Shown here piece after piece: positions 16,292 through 24,816 of a DNA stretch of 64,000 nucleotides (positions are counted from its first letter, which is position 1; every line of letters begins with the position of its first letter). The DNA is from Microbacterium aurum (lineage in GTDB: Bacteria > Actinomycetota > Actinomycetes > Actinomycetales > Microbacteriaceae). Made by a program: the position numbers and the translations under genes. The stretch is taken from positions 992,001 to 1,056,000 of the forward strand of contig NZ_JAFBCQ010000001.1 in assembly GCF_016907815.1 (NCBI RefSeq), read 5' to 3'. A model generated the notes under the pieces. The model was given only the letters and a program-made list of their open reading frames with translations, was not told the origin of the DNA and did no database searches.

Positions 16292-17265
16292 GAGAACACA
16301 TGCACTTCACGGAGTACGACACGCGCCTGGCAGCATACGTGCTGCTCACGGATGAGCGGCGGGTCCTGCTCACTTGGTTCCGGGGGGACGAACTCAACCC
16401 GCCCTGCTGGACCCTGCCCGGCGGGGGCATCGAGTTCGACGAATCGTTACGCGATGCCGCCATTCGAGAGACCTACGAGGAGACCGGCTACCACGTCTCG
16501 GTGCAGCGGATACTGGCCGACTCCTACGAAACTGCGCCCGCCACATCCGACAGCAGGCCATTCCGATCCCAACGATTCCTCTACGCCGGCACCATCACCG
16601 GCGGCATGCTTGGCACCACCGAGACCGACGGTTCCACGGAGTTCGCACGCTGGATGCCGATCTCCGAGCTCCATGAGCTGGAGTCACGCGGAACTATCGT
16701 CGACATGGCCATCGACGTGCTCCTGACGGGAGAGTCCTCAGCGAGCGAGGCGGCATCAGATGCGCAAGAGCGGGACCATCCGCTGAAGTACGCGGTAGTC
16801 GAACGAGAACGCCGCTACGTCCTTCTGTCGCTTCCCGACGGGGTGACCAGCACCAGGGACATCATCGATCGATACGTCATCGGGACACGTCTAAGTCTCC
16901 GCGAAGTGCATGATGCGGATGGGACGGTCACCCACAAGTTGAGCCACAAAATCCGGTTGGGCCCAGGCCCTCACGAGGTCGCGTGTACCAATCTGTACCT
17001 CAACGACCAGGAGTGGAACCTGCTCAATTCGCTGCCTGCGCACACCCTCCGCAAGCGACGCCACATCGCACGACAAGGTGGAACGACAGTCGCAATCGAC
17101 CAGCATGAGGACGGCAGCCTCGTCGCTGAGATTGACGACGGGGGGCAGACGCCCGCCGACATTCCAGACTGGCTGGATACGCTGCAGGACGTAACCAACG
17201 ACGAGGCCTGGACCGGAGCAGGACTCGCACTGGCAAGAGGCACCGCACAGCCCGCAGCACGATGA
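16288..17265 (+). CDS. NUDIX hydrolase fused to a CYTH-like domain
   Basis: This protein has about 325 residues. Residues 10-150 form a NUDIX domain; the NUDIX box runs GGGIEFDESLRDAAIRETYEETGY and keeps the REXXEEXGU pattern (RETYEETGY). Residues 175-300 resemble a CYTH phosphohydrolase/triphosphate tunnel domain: VERERRYVLL (ExExR opening), IDRYVIGTRLSLREV, KLSHKIRL, LRKRRH and LVAEIDDG. CYTH domains act on tri- or polyphosphorylated substrates and NUDIX on nucleoside diphosphate-X, so a joint role in phosphate-ester clearance is conceivable. Start 16288 is chosen for the ATGA overlap; ATG 16300 is in frame. The fusion is unusual to me. Confidence 0.82.
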   Translation: MREHMHFTEYDTRLAAYVLLTDERRVLLTWFRGDELNPPCWTLPGGGIEFDESLRDAAIRETYEETGYHVSVQRILADSYETAPATSDSRPFRSQRFLYAGTITGGMLGTTETDGSTEFARWMPISELHELESRGTIVDMAIDVLLTGESSASEAASDAQERDHPLKYAVVERERRYVLLSLPDGVTSTRDIIDRYVIGTRLSLREVHDADGTVTHKLSHKIRLGPGPHEVACTNLYLNDQEWNLLNSLPAHTLRKRRHIARQGGTTVAIDQHEDGSLVAEIDDGGQTPADIPDWLDTLQDVTNDEAWTGAGLALARGTAQPAAR

Positions 17266-17464
17266 GCGCGGCGGACGCTCCGCCCACGATGACCACATGA
17301 TCATCCAGCCCGCCTTGGACGCGGATCGGGCCGTCCTCGTTGAGATGGCCCGCCCGGCCTGTGCCGCTGAGAGAAGGCGCGCGGTACCTACGGTGGATGA
17401 GGCAGAGGATGCGGAGATCTGCCCGACCAGGCGATCTGGCCCTGGTTACCATCGATTACCAAAG

Positions 17465-18385
17465 TCAGCTCAGTGCCGCCGCATGGCGATCGAGATACGC
17501 TGCGAGCCCAGGGCGACGAAGAGTCAGGGCTAAGTTGACCATGACGATCCTTCTGGAAACGAACAGCTGACGGAGGCGTCCAGCGTCCAGATCCGGCCAC
17601 GCCGCGTGGCGCTGGTAGCCAGCCCGGAACAGCGCGGTGACCGTCTCGTCCAGCTCTCCTCGCGTAATGCCATAGATCGTGTTCGCAATGTCCTGCGCCG
17701 GATGCCCCCAAGCGAGGTCCTGACAGTCGATGACGGCAAGGCGACCATCCGCGAGCTGAAGCACGTTTCTAGGCGTGAGGTCGAAGTGCAATACGCGCGG
17801 CATTTCGTTCGCGGTCGACCATACCTCGCCTAGGCACGCTTGAGCTTCGCTGAACCTTCGCCGAAAGAGAGCACGGTGGGCTGATGGTGCGGTAGAAAGC
17901 AGGTCGGGGACGGCAAAGAGGATCGGGTTGCTGGCATCGAGAACACCTGGAGTGCGAGTAGCTGTGGGCGACACGGCACGGTGCAGTTGCGCGCTCAGCT
18001 CTCCCAGCAGTTCGATCTGCCCCGGCGTGAGAGGCCACTGAAGGTCGGTGCCGTCCAGCCATGTGAGAAGCACGGCCTGGCCCCCCTCGCCGCGCCCTTC
18101 GGTGAGGACGGTGCTGCCATCGAACGCCCGGATCAGCTGTGGAGCGGCGAGTCCGGCCCCGCGAACCCGGTCCGTCCAGGCCTCTTCAGCCTCTGTCACA
18201 TCTGGTTCATGGATGCGCTGTGGAGGGCTCACACGAAGCATAAACTCGCCCTGGTCAGCGGACACTCGATAGATAGTGTTGAAGGATGACGTGACGTAAC
18301 TGACCACGGCGTTCGTGAGCGCATGTCTGGCGATGACGGTCGATAGGATGCGATCCGCCGACCGTTGCTCCCCGGGCCGTGTCAT
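17465..18385 (-). CDS. Aminoglycoside phosphotransferase-fold protein
   Basis: This 306-residue protein has the choline/aminoglycoside kinase core. RVLHFDLTPRNVLQL carries the catalytic Asp and Asn of the HxDxxxxN motif (about residue 205), and LAVIDCQDLAWGHPAQDIA carries the metal-binding Asp. The N-terminal lobe has YRVSADQGEFMLRVSPP with the ATP-binding Lys replaced by Arg (LRV). This fold is used for antibiotic phosphorylation but also for many small-molecule kinases, so resistance should not be assumed. It stands alone on the minus strand. Confidence 0.85.
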   Translation of the reverse strand: MTRPGEQRSADRILSTVIARHALTNAVVSYVTSSFNTIYRVSADQGEFMLRVSPPQRIHEPDVTEAEEAWTDRVRGAGLAAPQLIRAFDGSTVLTEGRGEGGQAVLLTWLDGTDLQWPLTPGQIELLGELSAQLHRAVSPTATRTPGVLDASNPILFAVPDLLSTAPSAHRALFRRRFSEAQACLGEVWSTANEMPRVLHFDLTPRNVLQLADGRLAVIDCQDLAWGHPAQDIANTIYGITRGELDETVTALFRAGYQRHAAWPDLDAGRLRQLFVSRRIVMVNLALTLRRPGLAAYLDRHAAALS

Positions 18386-18441
18386 CTGTTGACTCTACTC
18401 TCGCGCCGCCAGGTGTCTTCGGACCGACCTGTGATCCAGGC

Positions 18442-18936
18442 TCAGCTCTGCAGCAGGCGCTGACGCAGGCTGTCGAAATCCAGTTGATGCCCTTCGAGGT
18501 GTTCGTGACGTAACTCGCGCATGAACTGCCCTTGTAGTCGTGGCCCGCCGGAGTCTAGCGTCGCAGCGGCATCCCCCAACTCCGGGTCAGCCGGCAGCCA
18601 CCTGTTGCCCCACGCACCGATCGCCGTGAGGACGGGGACGAAGTCGATCGCCGCCTCGGTGAGGTGGTAGCGCACCTTCTGGCGGTGGTGCTCATCCTCA
18701 TGACGGGTGAGCATGCCTGCGGCAACAAGCTTGTTGAGTCGGCTGGTCAGGATGTTCGTCGCGATCCCTTCCATTGAGCCAGTCAGAATCTCGCGGAAGC
18801 ACAGCGGTCCGCGAAAGGTGAGATCGCGCAGGACGACAATGCTCCACCGATCCCCAAGGAGTTCGACGGCAAGGTTGATCGGGCAGGCCGACCGTCCGAC
18901 CGTGACATCAAGACCACCCGGTTCCAGTTGCGTCAT
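18442..18936 (-). CDS. HxlR-family transcriptional regulator
   Basis: This 164-residue protein has the HxlR winged helix: CPINLAVELLGDRWSIVVLRDL (Cys and DRW hallmark), then F-R-E-I-L and GIATNILTSRLNKLVAAGMLTR. It is longer than most members because of a C-terminal tail of about 50 residues. It is divergent from the YciI-like/MFS pair, with 60 bases between that include a short palindrome (18966-18978). Repression of that pair is the likely role. Confidence 0.92.
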   Translation of the reverse strand: MTQLEPGGLDVTVGRSACPINLAVELLGDRWSIVVLRDLTFRGPLCFREILTGSMEGIATNILTSRLNKLVAAGMLTRHEDEHHRQKVRYHLTEAAIDFVPVLTAIGAWGNRWLPADPELGDAAATLDSGGPRLQGQFMRELRHEHLEGHQLDFDSLRQRLLQS

Positions 18937-18965
18937 GCAAGCAGTCTACGCTAGAGTCAGAGCAC

Positions 18966-18978
18966 TTGCAAAACGCAA
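18966..18978. promoter_or_regulatory. HxlR-type operator candidate
   Basis: TTGCAAAACGCAA has perfect four-base arms (TTGC/GCAA) around a five-base spacer. It sits in the only intergenic gap between the divergent HxlR gene and the YciI-like/MFS operon, eight bases before the latter's ribosome binding site region. Confidence 0.45.
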
Positions 18979-18996
18979 CCGGAAGGAGAGGGGCAG

Positions 18997-19326
18997 ATGT
19001 CTCGCTATCTTGTGATGACGAAGTTTGTACCCGGGCACGGTCCCGCCGAAGGATCGCCTGAGCACGCGGCGGAGATGCGCGCCTGGGATCGCTTCAACCG
19101 CGAAATCGCCTCCTCGGGTCAGCTCGTGCAGTCCTTTGGTCTTGAGCTGGCCACGCACAGTGTCCCCGCAGACCGACCCGAACGTGAGAACGGCGAGGTG
19201 GTGTTCGCGCAGTATGTGATCGAAGCCAACTCGCTTAGGGGTGTTGAGCAGTGGGCACAGCGTATGCCCGTGGTGGAGTACGGTCGTGCGGAAGTCCGCC
19301 GAGTGCTGTTCGACAACACGCTATGA
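18997..19326 (+). CDS. YciI-like (YCII) protein
   Basis: This 109-residue protein belongs to the YCII/DGPF group: opening SRYLVMTKFVPGHGP, the central W-x-R-F-N-R-E block, and VIEANSLRGVEQWAQRMPVVEYGRAEVR with strands of the ferredoxin-like fold. Its ribosome binding site is GGAAGGAG. The stop overlaps the MFS gene (ATGA), so they form a two-gene operon under the divergent HxlR regulator. Such proteins may detoxify reactive small molecules; the chemistry here is unknown. Confidence 0.85.
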   Translation: MSRYLVMTKFVPGHGPAEGSPEHAAEMRAWDRFNREIASSGQLVQSFGLELATHSVPADRPERENGEVVFAQYVIEANSLRGVEQWAQRMPVVEYGRAEVRRVLFDNTL

Positions 19327-20843
19327 GCATTCGCTCGCCTCGACAGGCACTAGTCCTTTTGGCGCTTCCCGCATTGGTCGTGGCGATGGATCAGAACGTG
19401 CTGTTCCTCGCCCTCCCGACTCTGACGGACGATTTGGGAGCGTCTGCAACGAGCCAGCTGTGGGTCAGTGACATCTATGGCCTCATGGTGGCCGTCTTCT
19501 TGATCCCGTTCGGCGTTTTGGCTGACCGAGTCGGCCGCCGTCGGCTTCTCCTTGCCGGATCGGCCGTATTCGGCATCCTGTCGCTGATCGCCGTGTTTGC
19601 TCCGTCGATCGAAGTCCTCATCATCGCGCGAGCACTACTGGGGATCGCCGGGGCGACTATCGCCCCAGCGAGTCTCGGTCTCATCGTGACCTTGTTCCCG
19701 GATTCAAGTGAACGAGCAAGGGCGATCGGACTGTGGATGGCATGTTTCATGGTTGGAATCGCGCTCGGCCCGAGCATGGGCGGTGTGCTCTTGGAGCACT
19801 TCTGGTGGGGCGCTGTCTTCTTGCCCGGGGTTCTCATCATGGTCGCTGTGCTGGTGACTGGTCGCCGCATGCTTCCTGAATCGGAGATTAAGGTGGGGGC
19901 CTCGATTGACGTTCCTGGCGCCCTCCTGCTCGGCGCAGCGATCTTCAGTCTGGTATTCGGCTTGAAGACCGCTGTTCTGTCGAGCGCTACCGGTGCGGTT
20001 GCTGCGATCGGCGGATTCGTGCTCACCGCGTTAGCGCTAGCGCTGTTCACCTGGCGCTCTCGAAGCCACGAGCGCCCAGTCATTCCGGTGGCTCTGTTCA
20101 CTCAACGGCGCTTCTCCGCAGCAGTCGGACTAATGACGATGTGTGCTGTGCTGATCGGTGGCACCTACTTCTACTTCTCCCAGTATCTCCAGCTCGCTGC
20201 AGAACTCTCGCCCATTCAGGCCGGGCTTGTCATGATCATCCCGGCGGTGGCATTCGGCATCGGCTCCTCTGTTGGCCCCGTCCTGACCCGGTGGATCACG
20301 CCAGCTCAGGCCCTCGCCGCCGGCCTGCTCGTCGCAGCAGTAGGCTTCGCCGTCCTCGCCTTCACGGTGGACCAGCGGGGTGTCCTCTTTGCCATTGTCG
20401 GATTCTCGCTGGCCTATCTCGGCTTCGGCCCAGGGGCGGCGCTTGGCACGGACATCATCGTGGGCACCGTGCCGAGCCGGGAAGCCGGGGCATCATCGGC
20501 GATCTCTGAGACGAGCACAGAACTCGGTCAAGCCCTTGGTATCGCTGTTCTCGGCAGCGCCGGCACCATGGTCTACCGCAACTATCTCGCGCCACACGTG
20601 GAGATGCTTGAAGCAAACCAGGGGCACGCCCTGAATCAGGGGGTAGTCGAGGCCTTGAATCAGGTTCCCCACCTGACGTCCGTCATCCAAGCAGCGTTTG
20701 CGCACTCTTTCGCCCTCGTCGCGACCGGGGCCAGTCTGGGCACTCTCTTGCTGGCCGCGCTGGCCCTGCCGCTTCTCCGCCCCGCGGATTCTCCTCGTGA
20801 CGCGCGGGACAGCGCGCGAGATCACGAGCGCAATGAGGTGTGA
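19323..20843 (+). CDS. MFS drug exporter (DHA2/EmrB-QacA type)
   Basis: This 506-residue protein has 14 predicted helices. Start 19323 overlaps the YciI stop. Motif A of MFS pumps is visible as GVLADRVGRRRLLL (loop 2-3), and motif C as ALLGIAGATIAPASLGLIVTLFP in helix 5. The N-terminus AMDQNVLFLALPTLTDDLG carries the first-helix motif D1 of the 14-TM family. HxlR and YCII neighbours point to an inducible detoxification operon. Confidence 0.93.
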   Translation: MSIRSPRQALVLLALPALVVAMDQNVLFLALPTLTDDLGASATSQLWVSDIYGLMVAVFLIPFGVLADRVGRRRLLLAGSAVFGILSLIAVFAPSIEVLIIARALLGIAGATIAPASLGLIVTLFPDSSERARAIGLWMACFMVGIALGPSMGGVLLEHFWWGAVFLPGVLIMVAVLVTGRRMLPESEIKVGASIDVPGALLLGAAIFSLVFGLKTAVLSSATGAVAAIGGFVLTALALALFTWRSRSHERPVIPVALFTQRRFSAAVGLMTMCAVLIGGTYFYFSQYLQLAAELSPIQAGLVMIIPAVAFGIGSSVGPVLTRWITPAQALAAGLLVAAVGFAVLAFTVDQRGVLFAIVGFSLAYLGFGPGAALGTDIIVGTVPSREAGASSAISETSTELGQALGIAVLGSAGTMVYRNYLAPHVEMLEANQGHALNQGVVEALNQVPHLTSVIQAAFAHSFALVATGASLGTLLLAALALPLLRPADSPRDARDSARDHERNEV

Positions 20844-21090
20844 CGCGCAGATAACGGAGCGCTACCGACTCCTACCTCGACTCGACCGCGAACGCGGCCC
20901 GATGGGCTCGCCCTCGAATGCGGGTCACCCGATCGCACATCAAGCGAGGCATCGGGGGTCAGGTCTCGACACCTTTTGACTCCCCGAGCTCCACCTCATC
21001 GCCTGACCATCACCCACCAAGGAGCAACCGGAGTGACACCACTCCACGGGACTTGACCCGCATCCCACTGGAAGCTACGTGATGCGGGTG
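20844..21090. other. Intergenic segment with a solitary IS256-type end
   Basis: No gene is supported here. At 21036-21058 the sequence ACACCACTCCACGGGACTTG (plus ACC) closely matches the right terminus of the intact IS256 element (ACACCACTACCGGGGACTTG at 22552-22571). It looks like the leftover end of another copy. The stretch GCATCCCACTGGAAGC-TACGTGATGC just before the next IS can form a weak hairpin. Confidence 0.4.
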
Positions 21091-21156
21091 TGTCAGATTA
21101 ACGGTGGATCTGGTCTGGCGCATTTCAGTTGATTCGGCCTTCGAAGGTGATCGCGA

Positions 21157-22574
21157 AGTGGCGTCCCGCATAGTGGTGTAACTGCTCGGTGGTCGGCCTC
21201 GTCGTGAACGTGGGCGCGGTCACCGTGTGATCCTTCGAGGAATCTCCTACAACCCTCTCGAATGGAGTCATCACGATGACCGCTCCTCACATTGTCGACC
21301 CTGCTGGCCTGCTCGGTGAAGCCCTCGCTGAGGCGTCGCCGGATCTGATGCGGCAGCTGCTGCAGACGATGATCAACGCGCTGCTGTCCGCGGACGCAGA
21401 CGCCGTCTGCGGCGCCGAATGGGGCAAGCCCAGCCCCGACCGGGTGACGCAGCGCAACGGCTACCGGCACCGCGAGCTGGACACCCGTGTCGGCACGATC
21501 GACGTCGCCGTCCCCAAGCTCAGGAAGGGCACATACTTCCCGGAATGGCTGCTCGAGCGCCGCAAGCGCGCCGAGGCCGCGCTGATCACCGTCGTCGCCG
21601 ACTGCTACCTCGCCGGCGTCTCCACCCGCCGGATGGACAAGCTGGTCAAGACGCTCGGCATCGACTCGCTGTCCAAATCGCAGGTGTCCCGCATGGCCGC
21701 GGATCTCGACGAGCACGTCGACCAGTTCCGCCACCGTCCGCTCGGGGATGCCGGGCCGTTCACGTTCGTCGCCGCCGACGCCCTGACGATGAAGGTCCGC
21801 GAAGGCGGCCGCGTGATCAACGCCGTCGTCCTCGTCGCCACGGGTGTCAACGCGGACGGGCGCCGGGAGGTCCTGGGCATGCGCGTCGCGACCAGCGAGA
21901 CCGCCTCGGCCTGGAACCAGTTCTTCGCCGACCTCGTCGCCCGCGGTCTCACCGGCGTCCGCCTCGTCACCTCCGACGCCCACCAGGGTCTGGTCGAGGC
22001 GATCGCGGCGAACCTGCCCGGAGCGGCCTGGCAGCGCTGCCGCACCCACTACGCGGCGAACCTGATGTCCGTCACCCCGAAGTCCCTCTGGCCCGCGGTC
22101 AAGGCGATGCTGCACTCCGTCTACGACCAGCCCGACAAGGACGCCGTCAACGTCCAGTTCGACCGGCTCCTCGATTACGTCGAAGACAAGCTCCCCGACG
22201 CGTTCGAGCACCTCGACACCGCGCGGGCGGACATCCTCGCGTTCACCGAGTTCCCCGAAGGCCTCTGGTCGCAGATCTGGTCCAACAACCCCAACGAGCG
22301 ACTCAACCGCGAGATCCGTCGCCGCACCGACAGCGTCGGCATCTTCCCCAACCGCGACGCCATCGTCCGCCTCGTCGGCGCCGTCCTCGCCGAGCAGACC
22401 GACGAATGGGCCGAAGGCCGCCGCTACCTCGGCCTCGACATCCTCGCCAAGTCCCGCCTGCGCCTGCTTCCCGACACCGGCCCCGAGGAGGTGACCGACA
22501 GCATCCTCGAACTCAGCGCCTGACCCAGCACCGAAGGATCACAAGGCGGCTACACCACTACCGGGGACTTGACC
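21157..22574 (+). mobile_element. Intact IS256-family element A nested inside element B
   Basis: This is a 1418-bp element with inverted repeats sharing TAGTGGTGTA (21171-21180; complement at 22551-22560) and GTCCC. It is flanked by exact GATCGCGA copies (21149-21156 and 22575-22582), the 8-bp duplication expected for this family. It holds one intact transposase gene. Removing the element with one repeat restores the 3' end of the element B transposase. Confidence 0.92.
21276..22523 (+). CDS. IS256-family transposase (intact)
   Basis: This 415-residue protein has the full Transposase_mut architecture: N-terminal RNGYRHRELDTRVGTIDVAVPKLRKG, first catalytic Asp in FVAADALTMKV, second in LVTSDAHQGLVEAI, the C/H region WQRCRTHYAANLM, and catalytic Glu in NPNERLNREIRRRTDSVGIFPN. 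Length is normal for the family and no frameshift is present, so it is potentially active. Both ends of its element are present. Confidence 0.96.
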   Translation: MTAPHIVDPAGLLGEALAEASPDLMRQLLQTMINALLSADADAVCGAEWGKPSPDRVTQRNGYRHRELDTRVGTIDVAVPKLRKGTYFPEWLLERRKRAEAALITVVADCYLAGVSTRRMDKLVKTLGIDSLSKSQVSRMAADLDEHVDQFRHRPLGDAGPFTFVAADALTMKVREGGRVINAVVLVATGVNADGRREVLGMRVATSETASAWNQFFADLVARGLTGVRLVTSDAHQGLVEAIAANLPGAAWQRCRTHYAANLMSVTPKSLWPAVKAMLHSVYDQPDKDAVNVQFDRLLDYVEDKLPDAFEHLDTARADILAFTEFPEGLWSQIWSNNPNERLNREIRRRTDSVGIFPNRDAIVRLVGAVLAEQTDEWAEGRRYLGLDILAKSRLRLLPDTGPEEVTDSILELSA

Positions 22575-23855
22575 GATCGCGAAGGCGTTGAGTGCGGGCT
22601 TCCACCTCGCCACCCAGCGTGCCCGACCCCGGCCGGTGGGGTCAAGCGACCGGGTAACGAGGTAGAGGCACTTCAGTGCGGCCGCGTCGTTCGGGAAGTG
22701 CCCGCGCGCTCTGACCGCGCGCCGGTACCGCGCGTTGAGGGACTCGATCGCGTTCGTCGAGCAGATGATCCGGCGGATCTCGACGTCGTAGTCCAGGAAC
22801 GGGATGAACTCGCTCCACGCGTTCTCCCACAGCTGCCGGATCGCCGGATACATCGTGCACCACTTCTCCGCGAACTCCTCGAACCTCGCCCTCGCGGCGG
22901 CCTCGGTCGGGGCCGTGTAGACAGGCTTGAGGTCGCGGGCGATCTGGTCCCAGTACTTCCGCGACGCGAACTTGAACGTGTTGCGAATCAGGTGGATGAT
23001 GCACGTTTGCACGACCGCGAGCTCCCACGTCGTGTTGATCGACTCCGGCAGCCCCTTCAGGCCGTCGCAGACGACGATGCAGACGTCCTCGACACCGCGG
23101 TTCTTGATCTCGGTGAGCACCCCGAGCCAGAACTTCGCGCCCTCACCGCCGTCGCCGGCCCAGATGCCCAGGATGTCGCGTTCTCCGGCCGTGGTGACGC
23201 CCACAGCGACGTAGAACGGCTTGTTGCGCACCTGCCCGTCCCGGACCTTCACGACGATCGCGTCGATGAACACGACCGGGTAGACCCGGTCCAGCGGACG
23301 GTTCTGCCACTCGGTCATCTCCTCGATCACCTTGTCGGTGATCTTTGAGATCGTGTCCTTGCTGACGCTGGCACCATAGACGTCGTCGAAGTGCGCGGCG
23401 CTTCACCCGTGGTCAGCCCGCGTGCGGTCAGGGAGAGAACGATCTCGTCGATTCCGTCCAGGCGGCGCTGCGCCTTGCGGACGATCTTCGGCTCGAATGA
23501 CCCGTCGCGATCCCGGGGGACCTCGATCTCGACCGGGCCAATCTCGGTCAGCACCGTCTTCGACCGTGTCCCGTTCCGGGCATTCTCGCTCGTGGTGACC
23601 GCGTGCTTCTCATAACCGAGGTGCTCAGTCATTTCCGCTTCGAGCGCGGTCTCGAGCACCGTCTTCGTCAACCCGCCGAGCAGGCCTCCCGGCCCGACGA
23701 GGCTGACGCCCTGTTCCCTCGCCTGCGCGAGCAACTGCTCGGCGATCTGTTGCTGATCGATGATCTCTCCCGTCACAGGATCGATCATCTCGATGGTCTG
23801 GCTCATAGCCCTTCCTTTCGGTCAGGCCAGTACCAGATCCACCGTCTTCCTGACA

Positions 23856-24234
23856 GTCCCCGTGATGCTCGATTGAGGCGATCGTGCTCTTCCTTCGTGA
23901 CCCAGCACTTTTGAAGGAGACCGTCGAAGATCGCCAGCAGGTGTTCAGGCGAGGTCGCCGGGCCGCCTGCGATGGGATCAGCGTGGCTGTTCGACCTCGG
24001 ATCAGCCTGAGCCGGATCGACGATCTCGATGACGATGCGCTTCATCGGAAGGATGTGCTCCACTACGCGCTCTCCGCGAGGGAGAGCGAGTGCAGCGTCC
24101 GTGGCGAATGTCACTTCGTGAGCCGAATCGAGCCCACTGAGCATCTGCCGAAGGCGGCTCGGGTACCCGCCGGAGCCTTTCGACCACAGTCGACCACCCG
24201 CAGCTATCAGTGGGCGTACCTCTGACTCAATCAA
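23856..24234 (-). pseudogene. Hypothetical protein, 3' end cut off by IS256 element B
   Basis: The frame opens at ATG 24234 (MIESEVRPLIAAGGRLWSKG) and keeps about 125 native residues (KRIVIEIVDPAQADPR, then LLAIFDGLLQKCWVTKEEHDRLNRA). At about 23856 it runs into the IS256 terminal repeat and ends on IS-encoded residues (IWYWPDRKEGL) at 23803. I do not recognise the family; there is no membrane segment. The missing 3' end is not found on the far side of the element (before 21091), so the insertion was accompanied by a deletion or rearrangement. Confidence 0.55.
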
Positions 24235-24330
24235 GGCATAAACATCCGCCGCGATGGCCAGGCGGGGGACTGCTGCACGGATAGGTGACAGTTCTGACCT
24301 GCCCCACGGATTCGGTTCCAGTCCGGGTCG

Positions 24331-24701
24331 CTAACTCGCGGCGGGGATGTCGTTGATTTCGAGTGTCTCGTATTCGATTGGGGTGCGGTAGCCGAGAGCG
24401 GAGTGTCGGCGCTGACGGTTGTGGAAGATCTCGATGTACTCGAAGATCGCGTTGGCGAGCTCGACCCTCGTCTTCCACTTCTTCCGGTTCAGCAGCTCGA
24501 TCTGCATGGATGACCAGAAGCTTTCCATCATCGCGTTGTCCAGCCCGTCGCCGACCGATCCGAATGAGGGCAGTAGTCCCGTCTGCGTTCCGGCGGTCAC
24601 GCTGTAGGTCAACGAGCCATTTGCTTCGTCGGTGACTGTGAGATTGACCGAGCCGTTGGGGGAGGTGATGGTGTCTCTGTCAGCGTTGTTTGGACCCGGT
24701 T
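24331..24701 (-). pseudogene. IS3 transposase C-terminus joined in frame to a GH97-like N-terminal fragment
   Basis: The frame has two unrelated halves. From 24579 to 24331 it is the end of an IS3-family OrfB (GSVGDGLDNAMMESFWSSMQ, carrying the last catalytic Glu region, then HNRQRRHSALGYRTPIEYE). From 24701 to 24580 it reads DRDTITSPNGSVNLTVTDE and SLTYSVTAGTQT, which resembles the first beta-sandwich strands of GH97 glycosidases (alternating strands after a S-P-D/N-G start). The GH97-like piece is cut on its upstream side by the IS21 end at 24702. The fusion is most likely an IS insertion scar. Confidence 0.65.
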
Positions 24702-24816
24702 TGTCGGAACTGAGTGGCTCCACTTGCCGACGTGCCGGTGGGTTGTGTCGGAGATAAGTGGCCCCACCTGAACGTGGTCCCGTCAGCAGTTACGTGCATG
24801 AACGGGAGGGCCCAGG

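Larger units (their letters stand above)
21125..23806 (-). pseudogene. IS256-family transposase of element B, frameshifted and split
   Basis: Starting at ATG 23806 (MSQTIEMIDPVTGEI), it reads through YEKHAVTTSENARNGTRSK and IVLSLTARGLTTGE. Near 23393-23400 a single-base change shifts the frame before AHFDDVYGASVSKDTIS. The second frame has FIDAIVVKVRDGQV (Asp), VVCDGLKGLPE (Asp) and STNAIESLNARYRRAVRARG (Glu). At WKPALNAFAI the insertion of element A adds foreign residues GQVPGSGVAAL before a stop at 22539. The original ending TFEGRIN lies on the far side of element A (21148-21125). It is therefore doubly inactivated. Confidence 0.9.
21091..23855 (-). mobile_element. IS256-family element B, interrupted by element A
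   Basis: The terminal inverted repeats are TGTCAGATTAACGGTGGATC at 21091 and, on the minus strand from 23855, TGTCAGGAAGACGGTGGATC, extending into TGGT on both sides. Its transposase reads on the minus strand from 23806 and continues, after skipping element A (21157-22574) and one 8-bp repeat, to a stop at 21125-21127. No target duplication is apparent at its own outer ends. Its insertion truncated the gene to the right (24234-23856). Confidence 0.85.

Noticed and set aside
17465..18385. Calling the phosphotransferase-fold gene an aminoglycoside resistance gene
   Set aside because: The fold is shared by many small-molecule kinases, and the N-lobe Lys is replaced by Arg; nothing in the neighbourhood supports resistance.
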